Source: Allobosea sp. 67-29 (GTDB taxonomy: Bacteria; Pseudomonadota; Alphaproteobacteria; Rhizobiales; Beijerinckiaceae). Taken from it: a stretch of 64,000 nucleotides of DNA. Positions 29,372 through 38,918 of this stretch are shown in pieces. The notes under the pieces are model-generated. The model saw nothing but the letters and a program-made list of their open reading frames with translations, did no database searches and had not been told where the DNA came from. Location: assembly GCF_001898115.1 (NCBI RefSeq), contig NZ_MKSQ01000007.1, positions 347,324 to 411,323 of the forward strand, in the 5' to 3' direction. Position 1 is the first letter of the stretch. The number at the start of each line of letters is the position of its first letter. Made by a program: the position numbers and the translations under genes.

Positions 29372-30079
29372 TCAGGGCGTCACATAGGTCGCCCGGCCTT
29401 CACCGCGCAGCACCGCGGCGAGCGCGCCCTTCTCGGCGATCGAGAACACGACGATGGTGAGCAGCGCATCGCGGGCCAGCGCGAAGGCGGCCGTGTCCAT
29501 CACCTTGAGGTCGCGCCGGATCGCTTCCTCATGGGTGAGCGTGTCGTAGCGGGTTGCGCTCGGATCCTTCTTCGGATCGGCGGTATAGACGCCGTCGACC
29601 TGCGTCGCCTTGAGCAGATGGCTGCAGTCCAGCTCGGCGGCGCGCAGCGCCGCGCCCGTATCGGTGGTGAAGTACGGATTGCCGGTGCCGCCGCCGAGGA
29701 TGACCACCTTGCCGTTGCTGAGATGGTCGAGCGCACGCTTGCGGGCATAGCTCTCGCAGAGCGAGGGCATCGGCACCGCGGACATGGCGCGGGCCGGCGC
29801 ACCGGCCGCCTCGATGGCATGCTCCAGCGCGAGCGCATTCATCACCGTGCCGAGCATCCCGATCGAATCGGCGGTCGTGCGGTCGAGCCCCTTGTTGAGG
29901 CCCTGCACGCCGCGGAAGAAATTGCCGCCGCCGACGACGATACCGACCTCGACGCCCTCGCGCGAAGCATGGGCGATGTCGGCGGCCAGCGCGACCAGCG
30001 TGCCGCCATCGAGGCCGGAACCCTGCGGCCCGGCCAGGGCCTCGCCGGAGAGCTTCACGAGAACGCGTTTGGGTCTCAT
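29372..30079 (-). CDS. pyrH: Uridylate kinase
   Basis: 235 residues, amino-acid-kinase family. L-V-K-L-S-G-E-A-L is at the start, then V-V-G-G-G-N-F-F-R-G, G-G-G-T-G-N-P-Y-F-T-T-D-T and K-A-T-Q-V-D-G-V-Y. It phosphorylates UMP to UDP. The tsf terminator lies upstream, so it starts a new transcription unit. Confidence 0.98.
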   Translation of the reverse strand: MRPKRVLVKLSGEALAGPQGSGLDGGTLVALAADIAHASREGVEVGIVVGGGNFFRGVQGLNKGLDRTTADSIGMLGTVMNALALEHAIEAAGAPARAMSAVPMPSLCESYARKRALDHLSNGKVVILGGGTGNPYFTTDTGAALRAAELDCSHLLKATQVDGVYTADPKKDPSATRYDTLTHEEAIRRDLKVMDTAAFALARDALLTIVVFSIAEKGALAAVLRGEGRATYVTP

Positions 30080-30135
30080 CGATGGTCTCTCCGTGATTGT
30101 GGCGGCCGCGGGGATCGGCGGCTCGTCCTCCTACA

Positions 30136-30164
30136 AGAAAGGCCGCGCGATGCGCGGCCTTTCT
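30136..30164 (-). terminator. Strong intrinsic terminator after tsf
   Basis: A perfect 13-bp stem (AGAAAGGCCGCGC with its complement) flanks a three-base loop. The T-rich arm and following TTGT form the release tract for minus-strand transcription. It begins about 48 nt after the tsf stop and isolates rpsB-tsf from pyrH. The symmetric A/T arms could also work in the other direction. Confidence 0.8.
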
Positions 30165-30212
30165 GTCACCTCGTCAGGGGCTTGTCAGCCCGTCTTTGTC
30201 CGGGCGGGTCGC

Positions 30213-31136
30213 TCAGCCCGTGGTGCCGCCGGCGGCGGCGACCTCGGCGGCGAAGTCCTGCTCTTCCTTCTCGATGCCCTCGCCGAGCGCGAAACGGGCG
30301 AAGCCGGTGAGCTTCACCGGAGCGCCGACCTTGCCCTCGATCTCCTTCAGGACCTGCGAGACCGACTTCGAGCCGTCATGGATATAGGCCTGCTCCAGCA
30401 GGCAATATTCCTTGGCGTAGCTCTTCAGGCCGCTCTCGGTGATCTTGGCGAGGACATGCTCGGGCTTGCCGGCGTTCTTCTCGGCCAGGATCGCCTTCTC
30501 GCGCTCCAGGACCTCCGGAGCGACCGAGGCGAGATCGAGCGCGACCGGGTTGGTCGCTGCGACATGCATGGCGAGCTGGCGACCGAGCATGGCGAGCTCG
30601 TCGCCCTTGCCGGTCGACTCGAGCGCGACGATGACGCCGATCTTGCCGAGCCCGTCGGCGATCGCGCCATGGACGTAGGAGCCGATCACGCCCGACGACA
30701 CCTTGAGCGAAGCGACACGGCGCAGCGTCATGTTCTCGCCGATGGTGGCGATGGCGTTGGCGATCGCGTCCTGCACGGTGCCGCCACCCGGATAGTGATG
30801 GCCGAGCAGCGCCTCGACATCGCCGCCACGCTCGAGCGCGACATCGGCGATGGTCTTGGCCAGCGCCTGGAACTCGGGGTTGCGCGCGACGAAGTCGGTC
30901 TCGGAGTTGACCTCGACGACGACGCCCTCATGGCCCTGCACCGCGACGGCGACGAGGCCTTCGGCGGCGACGCGGTCAGCCTTCTTGGCAGCCTTGGACA
31001 GGCCCTTGGCGCGCAGCCAGTCGATGGCGGCTTCCATGTTGCCGTCGGTCGCCGACAGCGCGGCCTTGCAATCCATCATGCCCGCGCCGGTCTTGTCGCG
31101 GAGTTCCTTCACGAGTGCGGCGGTGATCGCTGCCAT
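30213..31136 (-). CDS. tsf: Elongation factor Ts
   Basis: 307 residues. The N-terminal UBA-like domain contains [13 protein letters not shown], and the core has [12 protein letters not shown], the EF-Tu contact. Both dimerisation subdomains are present. It exchanges GDP for GTP on EF-Tu. It is downstream of rpsB across a 179-nt spacer with two hairpins. Confidence 0.98.
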   Translation of the reverse strand: MAAITAALVKELRDKTGAGMMDCKAALSATDGNMEAAIDWLRAKGLSKAAKKADRVAAEGLVAVAVQGHEGVVVEVNSETDFVARNPEFQALAKTIADVALERGGDVEALLGHHYPGGGTVQDAIANAIATIGENMTLRRVASLKVSSGVIGSYVHGAIADGLGKIGVIVALESTGKGDELAMLGRQLAMHVAATNPVALDLASVAPEVLEREKAILAEKNAGKPEHVLAKITESGLKSYAKEYCLLEQAYIHDGSKSVSQVLKEIEGKVGAPVKLTGFARFALGEGIEKEEQDFAAEVAAAGGTTG

Positions 31137-31219
31137 GGTCTCAAATCCTTGCTGTCGTTGCGGCGCAGGTCCGGTGACCGGCCGCGGATCATCTCATTGC
31201 GAGGCCGCTGATGGTGAAA

Positions 31220-31304
31220 CGCCGACGCTCCGTTTCCGGCCGTCGGCGCTGGTCGGCATCACATCAGAAGCCCGATTGCGACGCGCCGATGACGCGTCGC
31301 AATC
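31220..31304 (-). other. Two hairpins in the rpsB-tsf spacer
   Basis: Just after the rpsB stop (31316-31318) a perfect 12-bp stem, GATTGCGACGCG paired across a 7-nt loop, spans 31274-31304. A second 8-bp stem (CGCCGACG) spans 31220-31248. Neither has a good T-tract, so they look like attenuation or mRNA-processing signals rather than full terminators. An rpsB-tsf intercistronic attenuator is known in E. coli. Confidence 0.55.
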
Positions 31305-31315
31305 GTGAGGCCTAA

Positions 31316-32317
<1,002 letters not shown>

Positions 32318-32431
32318 GGTGTTCGTGTCCTTCCGGTTGAGCCTCTGGGGAGCGAATGAAACGGCCATAGGCTGGCCGATCACCGGAACGCCTCGGTGTC
32401 GAGGTGATGCTCCCCATGTGGAATGCGGTGC

Positions 32432-32460
32432 GCCATACACGCGATCCCGCCGGATTGCAA
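32432..32460 (-). promoter_or_regulatory. Predicted rpsB promoter
   Basis: On the minus strand, TTGCAA (32455-32460) and TATGGC (32432-32437) are 17 nt apart, giving a sigma-70-type promoter. Transcription would start near 32425, leaving a leader of about 108 nt before the rpsB ATG, long enough for autoregulation by S2. Confidence 0.5.
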
Positions 32461-32480
32461 CCCGCCGGGAGCGGCACGCC

Positions 32481-32921
32481 CTACTCTCGCCCGGCGGCAA
32501 CCGGCTGCGCCGCCATGGCCTGCGCGATCGTGGCGAAGTCGCCCTCCTCCACCGCAAGCACGCCGAAGCGCAGCCGGTAACCCCAATTCGGCGCGCCCTC
32601 GCTGAAACGCAGGACCGGAAGCAGCGGTCGTATCGGGGCCGGCCGCGCTGAAGACCAGTTCACGTCCCGCCGGAACGGCTCGAAACCTGCGGCCATCACG
32701 CCCCGATACGGCTCGCCTGCCCCGATACGGCCGATCGCGGTGAAGGATTGCAGCCCGTCGGGCTGGCCCATCTTCTCGCTCGGCGAATAATAGACGATGC
32801 CGTCACCGGGCTCCATCCTCCGCAGCGGACCGGCCTTGCCGTGATTGACCTGCATGAAGCCGCCGGCAACGCCGCGCCGGACATGTGTGGCGCAGGCGAC
32901 CGCGATCCAATGCCCCGTCAC
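32481..32921 (-). CDS. EVE-domain protein
   Basis: 146 residues. It has the EVE/PUA-like pattern [10 protein letters not shown] at the start, G-D-G-I-V-Y-Y-S-P and F-T-A-I-G-R-I, and L-L-P-V-L-R-F. EVE domains are predicted to recognise modified bases in DNA or RNA and are structurally close to YTH and PUA modules. It is likely a cytoplasmic nucleic-acid binder; target unknown. Its stop is 163 nt upstream of the rpsB start. No restriction genes accompany it. Confidence 0.85.
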   Translation of the reverse strand: MTGHWIAVACATHVRRGVAGGFMQVNHGKAGPLRRMEPGDGIVYYSPSEKMGQPDGLQSFTAIGRIGAGEPYRGVMAAGFEPFRRDVNWSSARPAPIRPLLPVLRFSEGAPNWGYRLRFGVLAVEEGDFATIAQAMAAQPVAAGRE

Positions 32922-32930
32922 GACATCGCC

Positions 32931-33302
32931 TCAGGATTCGGACGGCCAGAATACGCGCAGGCGGTGTCCGTCGGGGTCCGCCGCGGTGAAGGTCCGGCCG
33001 AAATCGAGATCGGTCGGCTGCTGCAGGATCGTGATGCCGCGCCCGCTCCACGCGGCGCAGGTCGCATCGACCGCCTGCGCCGAGGGCGCGACCATGGCGA
33101 TCTCTGCAGCTCCGCCCTGCGCTGCGGCGGCGGGCTCGACCGTATGCCGCGACCATAGGCCGAGGCGAGCCCCCGACGGCAGCGCGAACATCGCAAAGGT
33201 CGGCGACTGCTCCAGCGGCGGCTGGCCGATGAGATCCGCATAGAAGCGCGCGCTGGCCGCCGGGCTTTCGACATGCAGCAGGATGAAATGGGCATCGAAC
33301 AT
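32931..33302 (-). CDS. VOC-family (glyoxalase-like) protein
   Basis: 123 residues. H-F-I-L-L-H-V-E-S-P-A-A-S-A-R-F-Y at the start and F-T-A-A-D-P-D-G-H-R-L-R-V-F at the end are the two beta-alpha-beta-beta-beta edges. The final metal-ligand Glu is replaced by Arg (L-R-V-F), so metal binding may be lost; such members are often binding or resistance proteins. It lies 78 nt downstream of the WYL regulator gene and 9 nt upstream of the EVE gene, a likely three-gene unit. Confidence 0.8.
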   Translation of the reverse strand: MFDAHFILLHVESPAASARFYADLIGQPPLEQSPTFAMFALPSGARLGLWSRHTVEPAAAAQGGAAEIAMVAPSAQAVDATCAAWSGRGITILQQPTDLDFGRTFTAADPDGHRLRVFWPSES

Positions 33303-33380
33303 GGTGGGCTCCCGCGATCCGTCCGGAGTGGACAGGACGGAACGCTAGAATCAGATGCTGCCAATTTCCGGCAGCGTCCC

Positions 33381-34076
33381 TCACCGGGGCGACGGAATGC
33401 CTTCCTTCTCGCGCCAGGCCTTGAGCAGCGCCGCGCGCCGCTGCGGGTAACGCTCTTCCAACGGAACGAAGGCGGCGATCCTGTCGGTGCGGAAATGCCG
33501 GAAATCCCGCCTGAGCTCGCACCAGGCGACGAGGACGCGGACATGGTCGAAGAAGGAGAGCGCCAGCGGCCAGACGACGCGCTCGCTCGCCCGCCCCTCG
33601 CCGTCACCATAGGTGATCCGCGCCCGGCGTCCGGAGCGGATGGCGCGGCGGACGGCCGAAAGATCGACGGTATCGCCGGCGGCGATGGCGGAACCCGGCC
33701 CGAGCATCAGCACCGCATCGTCGACTCGGCCGGCGAGATCCGGCGGCAGCACCGCGACGATCTTGGCCATGGCATCCCGCGCCGCGAGCGCGAGCGGTCC
33801 ATCGGCCCGGTCGGCAACCCAGCGCGAGCCCAGCAGCAACGCCTCGATCTCATCCTCTCCGAACATCAGCGGCGGCAGCATGAATCCGGGCTTGAGCACG
33901 TAGCCGAGCCCCGGCTCGCCCTCGATCGGTGCGCCCTGCCCCTGCAGCGTGACGATGTCGCGATAGAGCGTGCGGATGCTGACGCCGAGCTCATCTGCAA
34001 GCTTGCGGCCCGACACCGGCCGCCGGTGGCGGCGCAGGAGCTGGACAAGATCGAGCAGCCGCTCGGTGCGCGACAA
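33381..34076 (-). CDS. YafY-type HTH-WYL transcriptional regulator
   Basis: 231 residues. The N-terminal winged helix reads R-L-L-D-L-V-Q-L-L-R-R-H with L-G-V-S-I-R-T-L-Y-R-D-I as recognition helix. A WYL-domain region (about 140-200) contains A-I-R-S-G-R-R-A-R-I-T-Y and V-W-P-L-A-L-S-F-F-D. WYL regulators sense small ligands or nucleic acids and are frequent in DNA-damage and defence contexts. It starts 10 nt after the nicotinamidase stop and probably controls that local cluster. Confidence 0.88.
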   Translation of the reverse strand: MSRTERLLDLVQLLRRHRRPVSGRKLADELGVSIRTLYRDIVTLQGQGAPIEGEPGLGYVLKPGFMLPPLMFGEDEIEALLLGSRWVADRADGPLALAARDAMAKIVAVLPPDLAGRVDDAVLMLGPGSAIAAGDTVDLSAVRRAIRSGRRARITYGDGEGRASERVVWPLALSFFDHVRVLVAWCELRRDFRHFRTDRIAAFVPLEERYPQRRAALLKAWREKEGIPSPR

Positions 34077-34086
34077 GGCGGCTCCT

Positions 34087-34815
34087 TCAGCCCGGCAGAT
34101 CGGCCGTCTTGATCCGGCTCACATCGTTCTCCGCCATCTCGGCCCAGGCACGGGCCAGCGAGCCTTCGAGATCGATGGCGCGGCAGGCGTCCTCGACGAC
34201 ATAGGCGTCGAAACCCGCCCGCGCCGCATCCTGCGCCGTCCAGTTGACGCAGAAATCGGTGGCAAGCCCGACGATGACCGTGCGCAGGATGCCTCGCTCG
34301 CGCAGATAGCCGGTGAGGCCGGTCGGCGTCGTGCGATCCGCCTCGACGAAGCCGGAATAGCTGTCGACCTCCCGGCGATAGCCCTTGCGGATCACCGCCT
34401 GCGCCGGCGTCATGTCGAGACCGGCATGGAACTCCGCTCCCTTGCTGCCCTGGACGCAATGCTCCGGCCAGAGCACCTGCTGGCCATACGGCATCGCGAT
34501 CACTTCGAAAGGCCGCTTGCCGGTATGGCTCGAGGCGAAGGAGGAATGCCCCGCCGGGTGCCAGTCCTGCGTCATCACCACATGGGAGAAGCGCTTCGCC
34601 AGCGCGTTGATGACCGGCACGACCTCGTCGCCGCCGGGAACCGCCAGCTTGCCGCCGGGACAGAAATCGTTCTGGACGTCGACGACGATCAGAGCGGTCC
34701 GCGCATCGATCACCGGTATCTCCTGTGCCCTGGCGCCGCGCGCGGCTGCCGCGGCGCCGACTGCCACCGCTCCCGCCATCAAACTGCGCCGGTCGATCCC
34801 GAAAGCTTCCGCCAT
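34087..34815 (-). CDS. pncA: Tat-exported nicotinamidase (isochorismatase family)
   Basis: 242 residues from ATG 34815. The N-terminus has a twin-arginine signal: D-R-R-S-L-M at residues 8-13, then an Ala/Gly/Val-rich stretch ending A-R-A-Q-E. The enzyme part has the catalytic triad in V-D-V-Q-N-D-F-C-P-G-G (Asp), I-R-K-G-Y (Lys) and T-D-F-C-V-N-W-T-A (Cys), and the metal site D-W-H-P-A-G-H-S-S-F. It hydrolyses nicotinamide to nicotinate. Most PncA proteins are cytoplasmic, so the export signal is unusual and implies periplasmic salvage. Confidence 0.9.
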   Translation of the reverse strand: MAEAFGIDRRSLMAGAVAVGAAAAARGARAQEIPVIDARTALIVVDVQNDFCPGGKLAVPGGDEVVPVINALAKRFSHVVMTQDWHPAGHSSFASSHTGKRPFEVIAMPYGQQVLWPEHCVQGSKGAEFHAGLDMTPAQAVIRKGYRREVDSYSGFVEADRTTPTGLTGYLRERGILRTVIVGLATDFCVNWTAQDAARAGFDAYVVEDACRAIDLEGSLARAWAEMAENDVSRIKTADLPG

Positions 34816-34960
34816 GGCCGCCTCCCGCGACACCGGCCGGGATGCCTTGCCACCCCGTGGAGCCGATGCGACGCCGGTCCAGCCTGCGTCAGCCCGGAAG
34901 AGACGGCAAGAGGCGGGCTGCGGCACGACGCTCAACTGTGCGAGAGCGCAGAACCGCCTG

Positions 34961-37900
34961 TCAGCGCAGCTCGACCGAAACCACGCCGGGCGCGGCACGC
35001 ACCGCATTGGCGACCTGCTGGCTGACCGGATACTTGCCCGGCAACTCGATCTCGACCTCCTGCGCGCCGTCGTCGAGGATCATCACGATCGAGACCTTGC
35101 CGTCGGAGCGCGAGGCCTCGCCGCGCGGCCGGATGCGCTCGGCGATCGAAGACACCGCCTTGTCGTCGCGCAGATAGATCAGCAGATCCTGCTTCTGGCG
35201 CGAGGCGAGGTCGTCGAGCACCTCGACATCCTCGATCCGTGGCCGAACCTCTTCGCCGTCGAGCACCGCCGACAAGCGCAGCACCAGCGCCCTGCCCGGC
35301 TCCAGCAAATCGCGGTAGCGCATCAGCCCTTCAGAGAACAGCACCGCCTCGAACTGGCCGCTCGGATCGGACAGGTTGACGATGCCCATCTTGGAGCCGG
35401 ACTTGGTGCGCCGCTCCGATTTATCGATGACGGAGACCGCGACCTTACCGACGCCGGTGCCGTTGACGCGCACGGTCTGGGAGAAATCGGCATAGCGTTG
35501 GACGCGCAGGCGCTTGAGCACATGCTCGTAATCGTCCAGCGGATGGCCCGAGAGGAAGAAGCCGACAGCCTCGTGCTCGCGCTTCAGCTTCTCGGCCGGC
35601 GCCCAGGGCTCGACCTGCGGGATGCGGAAGGCCTCCTGCACCACGCCGCCGCCGAGCAGGTCGAACTGGCCCGCTGCCGCCTCGTCACGCGTGCGGTTGG
35701 AGAGCGCCAGCATGCCGTCCAGCGCCGCGACGGCCCGGGCACGATCCGCCTCCAGTTCATCGAGCGCTCCAGCCGCGATCAGCGCTTCCAGCGTGCGGCG
35801 GTTGACCAGCCTGGTGTCGATGCGACGGGCCAGATCGGCGAGATCGCGGAACGGGCCGGCGGCCTGTCGCGCCGCGACCAGCGATTCCACCGCTGCCCGG
35901 CCGACGCCCTTGATGGCGCCGAGCGCGTAGAAGATCTTGCCGTCGGCGACATCGAACTCGACGCCGGACTGGTTGATCGCCGGCCGCTCGACCTTGATCC
36001 CGAGACGCTCGGCATCGCGGCGGAATTCCGAGAGCTTGTCGGTATTGCCCATGTCGAGCGTCATCGACGCGGCCAGGAACTCGACCGGGAAATTCGCCTT
36101 CAGATAGGCGGTCTGGAAGGCGACGACGGCATAGGCCGCCGCATGGCTCTTGTTGAAGCCGTAATCGGCGAACTTGGCCAGCAGATCGAAGATCTCGGAG
36201 GCGGTTTCCTTCTTGATCTTGTTCTCGATCGCGCCCTTGACGAAGCGATCGCGCTGGGCGTCCATCTCCGCCTTGATCTTCTTGCCCATGGCGCGGCGCA
36301 GAAGGTCCGCCTCGCCGAGCGAATAGCCCGAGAGCGCCTGCGCCACCTGCATCACCTGTTCCTGATAGACGATGATGCCGTGGGTCTCGCGCAGATAGGG
36401 CTCCATGCCGGGATGGAGATAGGTCGGATCCTCCAGACCGAGCTTGCGGCGGCAATAGGTCGGGATGTTGTCCATCGGGCCCGGCCGGTACAGCGCCACC
36501 AGCGCGATCAGGTCCTCGATGCGGTCGGCCTTCATCTCGACCAGCGCCTTGCGCATGCCGACCGATTCCACCTGGAACACGCCGACCGTCTCGCCCCGCG
36601 CCAGCATGGCGTAGGTCGCAGGGTCGTCGAAGGGGAGCTGCGCCAGATCGATATGGATGCCGCGCTGGGCGATGAGCTTCACCGCGGTCGTCAGCGTCGT
36701 CAGCGTCTTGAGGCCGAGGAAGTCGAACTTCACCAACCCGGCCTGCTCGACCCATTTCATGTTGAACTGGGTCACGCGCATGCCGGTGCGCGGATCGACC
36801 GAGAGCGCGACGAGCTGTTCGAGCGGCCTGTCGCCGATCACCACGCCTGCGGCGTGAGTCGAAGCATGGCGGTGAAGCCCCTCCAGCTTCTGGCCGATTT
36901 CGAGCAGGCGCGCGACGATCGGCTCGTCCTGCGCCGCCTGCTGGAGCTTGGGCTCGCCCTCGATCGCGTCCTTCAGCGAGATCGGCTTGGCCGGGTTCTG
37001 CGGTACGAGCTTGGTCAGCTTGTCGACCTGGCCATAGGGCATTTCCAATACGCGGCCGACGTCGCGCAGCACGCCACGCGCGAGCAGCGTGCCGAAGGTG
37101 ATGATCTGCGCGACGCGCTCCTGCCCGTAATGATGCTTGACGTAGTCGATCACCTCTTCGCGCCGGTTCTGGCAGAAGTCGATGTCGAAGTCCGGCATCG
37201 AGACGCGGTCGGGGTTGAGGAAGCGCTCGAACAGCAGGCCGAAGCGCAGCGGGTCGACGTCGGTGATGGTCAAGGCATAGGCGACGAGCGAGCCCGCGCC
37301 CGAGCCGCGGCCCGGCCCGACCGGAATATCATGGGCTTTCGCCCATTTGATGAAGTCCGAGACGATCAGGAAATAGCCCGGGAACTTCATCCGCGTGATG
37401 ATCGAGAGCTCGAAATCGAGCCGCTTCTCGTAATCCTCGACGGAAAAACCCTCCGCCGGGCCGTGCTTGGCGAGCCGCGCCGCGAGGCCGGCGCGGGCCT
37501 GCGCCTCCAGCTCCTCGGCCTCGTCGCGCCCCTCCTCGCCGAAGCGCGGCAGGATCGGCTTGCGGGTGGTCACGCGCCAATGGCAGCGCATCGCGATCTC
37601 GACCGTGTTGGCCAGCGCCTCGGGCAGGTCGGCGAAGCGCTTCTGCATCTCGGCGCGCGAGGCGAAATAGTGCTCGGGCGTGACACGACGGCGCGTGCCA
37701 TCCGAGACGAGCCGCCCCTCCGCCACCGCGAGCAGCGCGTCATGCGCGTCGAAATCCGCGGGCTTAGCGAAGAAGGGTTCGTTGGTCGCGACGATCGGCA
37801 GATCGGCATCATAGGCGAGGCGCAGGAGATGCGCCTCCAGCGCCGCTTCGTTCTCGCGGCCATGGCGCTGGATCTCGACATAGAGCCGGTCGCCATAGAT

Positions 37901-38437
37901 GCCGGCGAGCGTGGCGAGGCGGGTCGCCGCCACCGGAAGCTGGCCATTGCGCAAAGCCGTGTCGATCGGCCCGTCGCTGCCGCCAGTCAAGGCGATGAGA
38001 TTGTCGTGATAGGCCGCGAGGCGTTCGACCGTCGTCACCGGCTGGCCGGCGCCACCCGTCGCCAGCGCCGCGTCGCTGACGAGCTTCATCAGGTTGCCGT
38101 AGCCGGCCTCGTCCATGGCGAGCAGGACGATATGCGGCAGGCGCTGCGGCTGGACCGGCTTGCGGCCCCCTTCGCCCTCGTCGGCGAAATCGACCGAGAG
38201 CTGGACGCCGGCGATGGGCTGCAGGCCGGAGCCCGAGAGCTTTTCGGAAAACTCCAGCGCCCCGAACAGATTATCGGTATCCGTCAGCGCCAGCGCCGGC
38301 TGGCCATCGGCCGCGGCGAGCTTGGCGATGGTCGCGACCGTCATCGCGCCTTCGAGCAGGGAGTAGCTCGAATGGACATGGAGATGCACGAAGCCGATCT
38401 CCGACAGGATGCGCGCCTCGCCTGCTTCCCGTCCCAT
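34961..38437 (-). CDS. dnaE: DNA polymerase III alpha subunit
   Basis: 1158 residues. The PHP domain opens with V-H-L-H-V-H-S-S-Y-S-L-L-E-G. The catalytic palm has P-D-F-D-I-D-F-C and the metal-binding G-x-G-S-G-A-G-S-L-V-A-Y region. Thumb, fingers, tandem HhH and a C-terminal OB fold complete it. This is the replicative DnaE1 type rather than the mutagenic ImuC/DnaE2. The proofreading exonuclease is separate. An SOS-controlled small gene lies 124 nt upstream on the same strand. The long open frame on the opposite strand is a GC-bias shadow. Confidence 0.98.
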   Translation of the reverse strand: MGREAGEARILSEIGFVHLHVHSSYSLLEGAMTVATIAKLAAADGQPALALTDTDNLFGALEFSEKLSGSGLQPIAGVQLSVDFADEGEGGRKPVQPQRLPHIVLLAMDEAGYGNLMKLVSDAALATGGAGQPVTTVERLAAYHDNLIALTGGSDGPIDTALRNGQLPVAATRLATLAGIYGDRLYVEIQRHGRENEAALEAHLLRLAYDADLPIVATNEPFFAKPADFDAHDALLAVAEGRLVSDGTRRRVTPEHYFASRAEMQKRFADLPEALANTVEIAMRCHWRVTTRKPILPRFGEEGRDEAEELEAQARAGLAARLAKHGPAEGFSVEDYEKRLDFELSIITRMKFPGYFLIVSDFIKWAKAHDIPVGPGRGSGAGSLVAYALTITDVDPLRFGLLFERFLNPDRVSMPDFDIDFCQNRREEVIDYVKHHYGQERVAQIITFGTLLARGVLRDVGRVLEMPYGQVDKLTKLVPQNPAKPISLKDAIEGEPKLQQAAQDEPIVARLLEIGQKLEGLHRHASTHAAGVVIGDRPLEQLVALSVDPRTGMRVTQFNMKWVEQAGLVKFDFLGLKTLTTLTTAVKLIAQRGIHIDLAQLPFDDPATYAMLARGETVGVFQVESVGMRKALVEMKADRIEDLIALVALYRPGPMDNIPTYCRRKLGLEDPTYLHPGMEPYLRETHGIIVYQEQVMQVAQALSGYSLGEADLLRRAMGKKIKAEMDAQRDRFVKGAIENKIKKETASEIFDLLAKFADYGFNKSHAAAYAVVAFQTAYLKANFPVEFLAASMTLDMGNTDKLSEFRRDAERLGIKVERPAINQSGVEFDVADGKIFYALGAIKGVGRAAVESLVAARQAAGPFRDLADLARRIDTRLVNRRTLEALIAAGALDELEADRARAVAALDGMLALSNRTRDEAAAGQFDLLGGGVVQEAFRIPQVEPWAPAEKLKREHEAVGFFLSGHPLDDYEHVLKRLRVQRYADFSQTVRVNGTGVGKVAVSVIDKSERRTKSGSKMGIVNLSDPSGQFEAVLFSEGLMRYRDLLEPGRALVLRLSAVLDGEEVRPRIEDVEVLDDLASRQKQDLLIYLRDDKAVSSIAERIRPRGEASRSDGKVSIVMILDDGAQEVEIELPGKYPVSQQVANAVRAAPGVVSVELR

Positions 38438-38561
38438 GTCCCTCTCCTGCCGCGGCGCCGCGACTCGTCCAGCCGCCTCTATCGCTTATGCCGCCGCGGC
38501 CCTGCCGGCGTCGAGGCCGATCCCGCCGGCACGGGCCGGCTGTGGATGACTCCTGCCGCGA

Positions 38562-38672
38562 TCAGACATGCGGGCCGGAGAGAAGTGCGGCCCAGAGCCA
38601 GATCATGCCCAGGAACACCGCCAGCGAAGTGATCTCGGCCAGCCCGGCGGCGAATTTTCGCGCTGCAGTCAT
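38562..38672 (-). CDS. SOS-controlled small membrane protein (36 aa), SidA-like candidate
   Basis: 36 residues from ATG 38672 to TGA 38562-38564. The N-terminus is short and basic (M-T-A-A-R-K-F-A-A-G). One membrane helix follows at about residues 15-32 (S-L-A-V-F-L-G-M-I-W-L-W-A-A-L-L) and then a short S-G-P-H-V tail. A strong GGAGG lies 6 nt before the ATG. The promoter at 38702-38729 has a perfect LexA box in its spacer. Size, topology and control match SidA of Caulobacter, a 29-residue SOS-induced division inhibitor that acts on FtsW/FtsN; sequence homology is not claimed. dnaE starts 124 nt downstream. Confidence 0.72.
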   Translation of the reverse strand: MTAARKFAAGLAEITSLAVFLGMIWLWAALLSGPHV

Positions 38673-38701
38673 GACGAACCTCCGTCGTTCTCGATAGGTT
38701 C

Positions 38702-38729
38702 ATTTTAGTTCATGTTTTGTTCTGGTCAA
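38702..38729 (-). promoter_or_regulatory. SOS promoter: LexA box between -35 and -10
   Basis: Reading the minus strand: -35 TTGACC (38729-38724), 16-nt spacer, -10 TAAAAT (38707-38702). The spacer contains GAAC-N7-GAAC at 38722-38708, a perfect match to the LexA operator upstream of lexA in this same window. Transcription would start near 38694 and give a leader of about 22 nt. LexA binding would physically cover the promoter. Confidence 0.8.
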
Positions 38730-38918
38730 TCGCACTCGTTGAAACGCGCGGCCGCCCGGCTCGAAAGAGTCAATGATCGCTTAACGACTCGGATATTCAG
38801 CGTGGTTTCGCCAGCGACCGCCCAGCCTGAAAATTCATCGCGCCCTCATTCCGGGGAGCCATTTCATCGGCAATGGCGTCTGGAAGGACGTTCTGGAAGG
38901 CTCCGGAACCATCGGACG

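Noticed and set aside
34385-38632. Very long open frame (about 1415 codons) on the + strand opposite dnaE
   Set aside because: Arg/Asp/Gln/His-rich translation with no domain logic; an expected antisense shadow of a high-GC gene. dnaE on the minus strand has complete motifs.
38698-38711. Extra GTTC-N6-GTTC beside the SOS box
   Set aside because: Spacing is 6, not 7, so it does not fit the LexA operator; probably incidental or a minor overlap with the true box.
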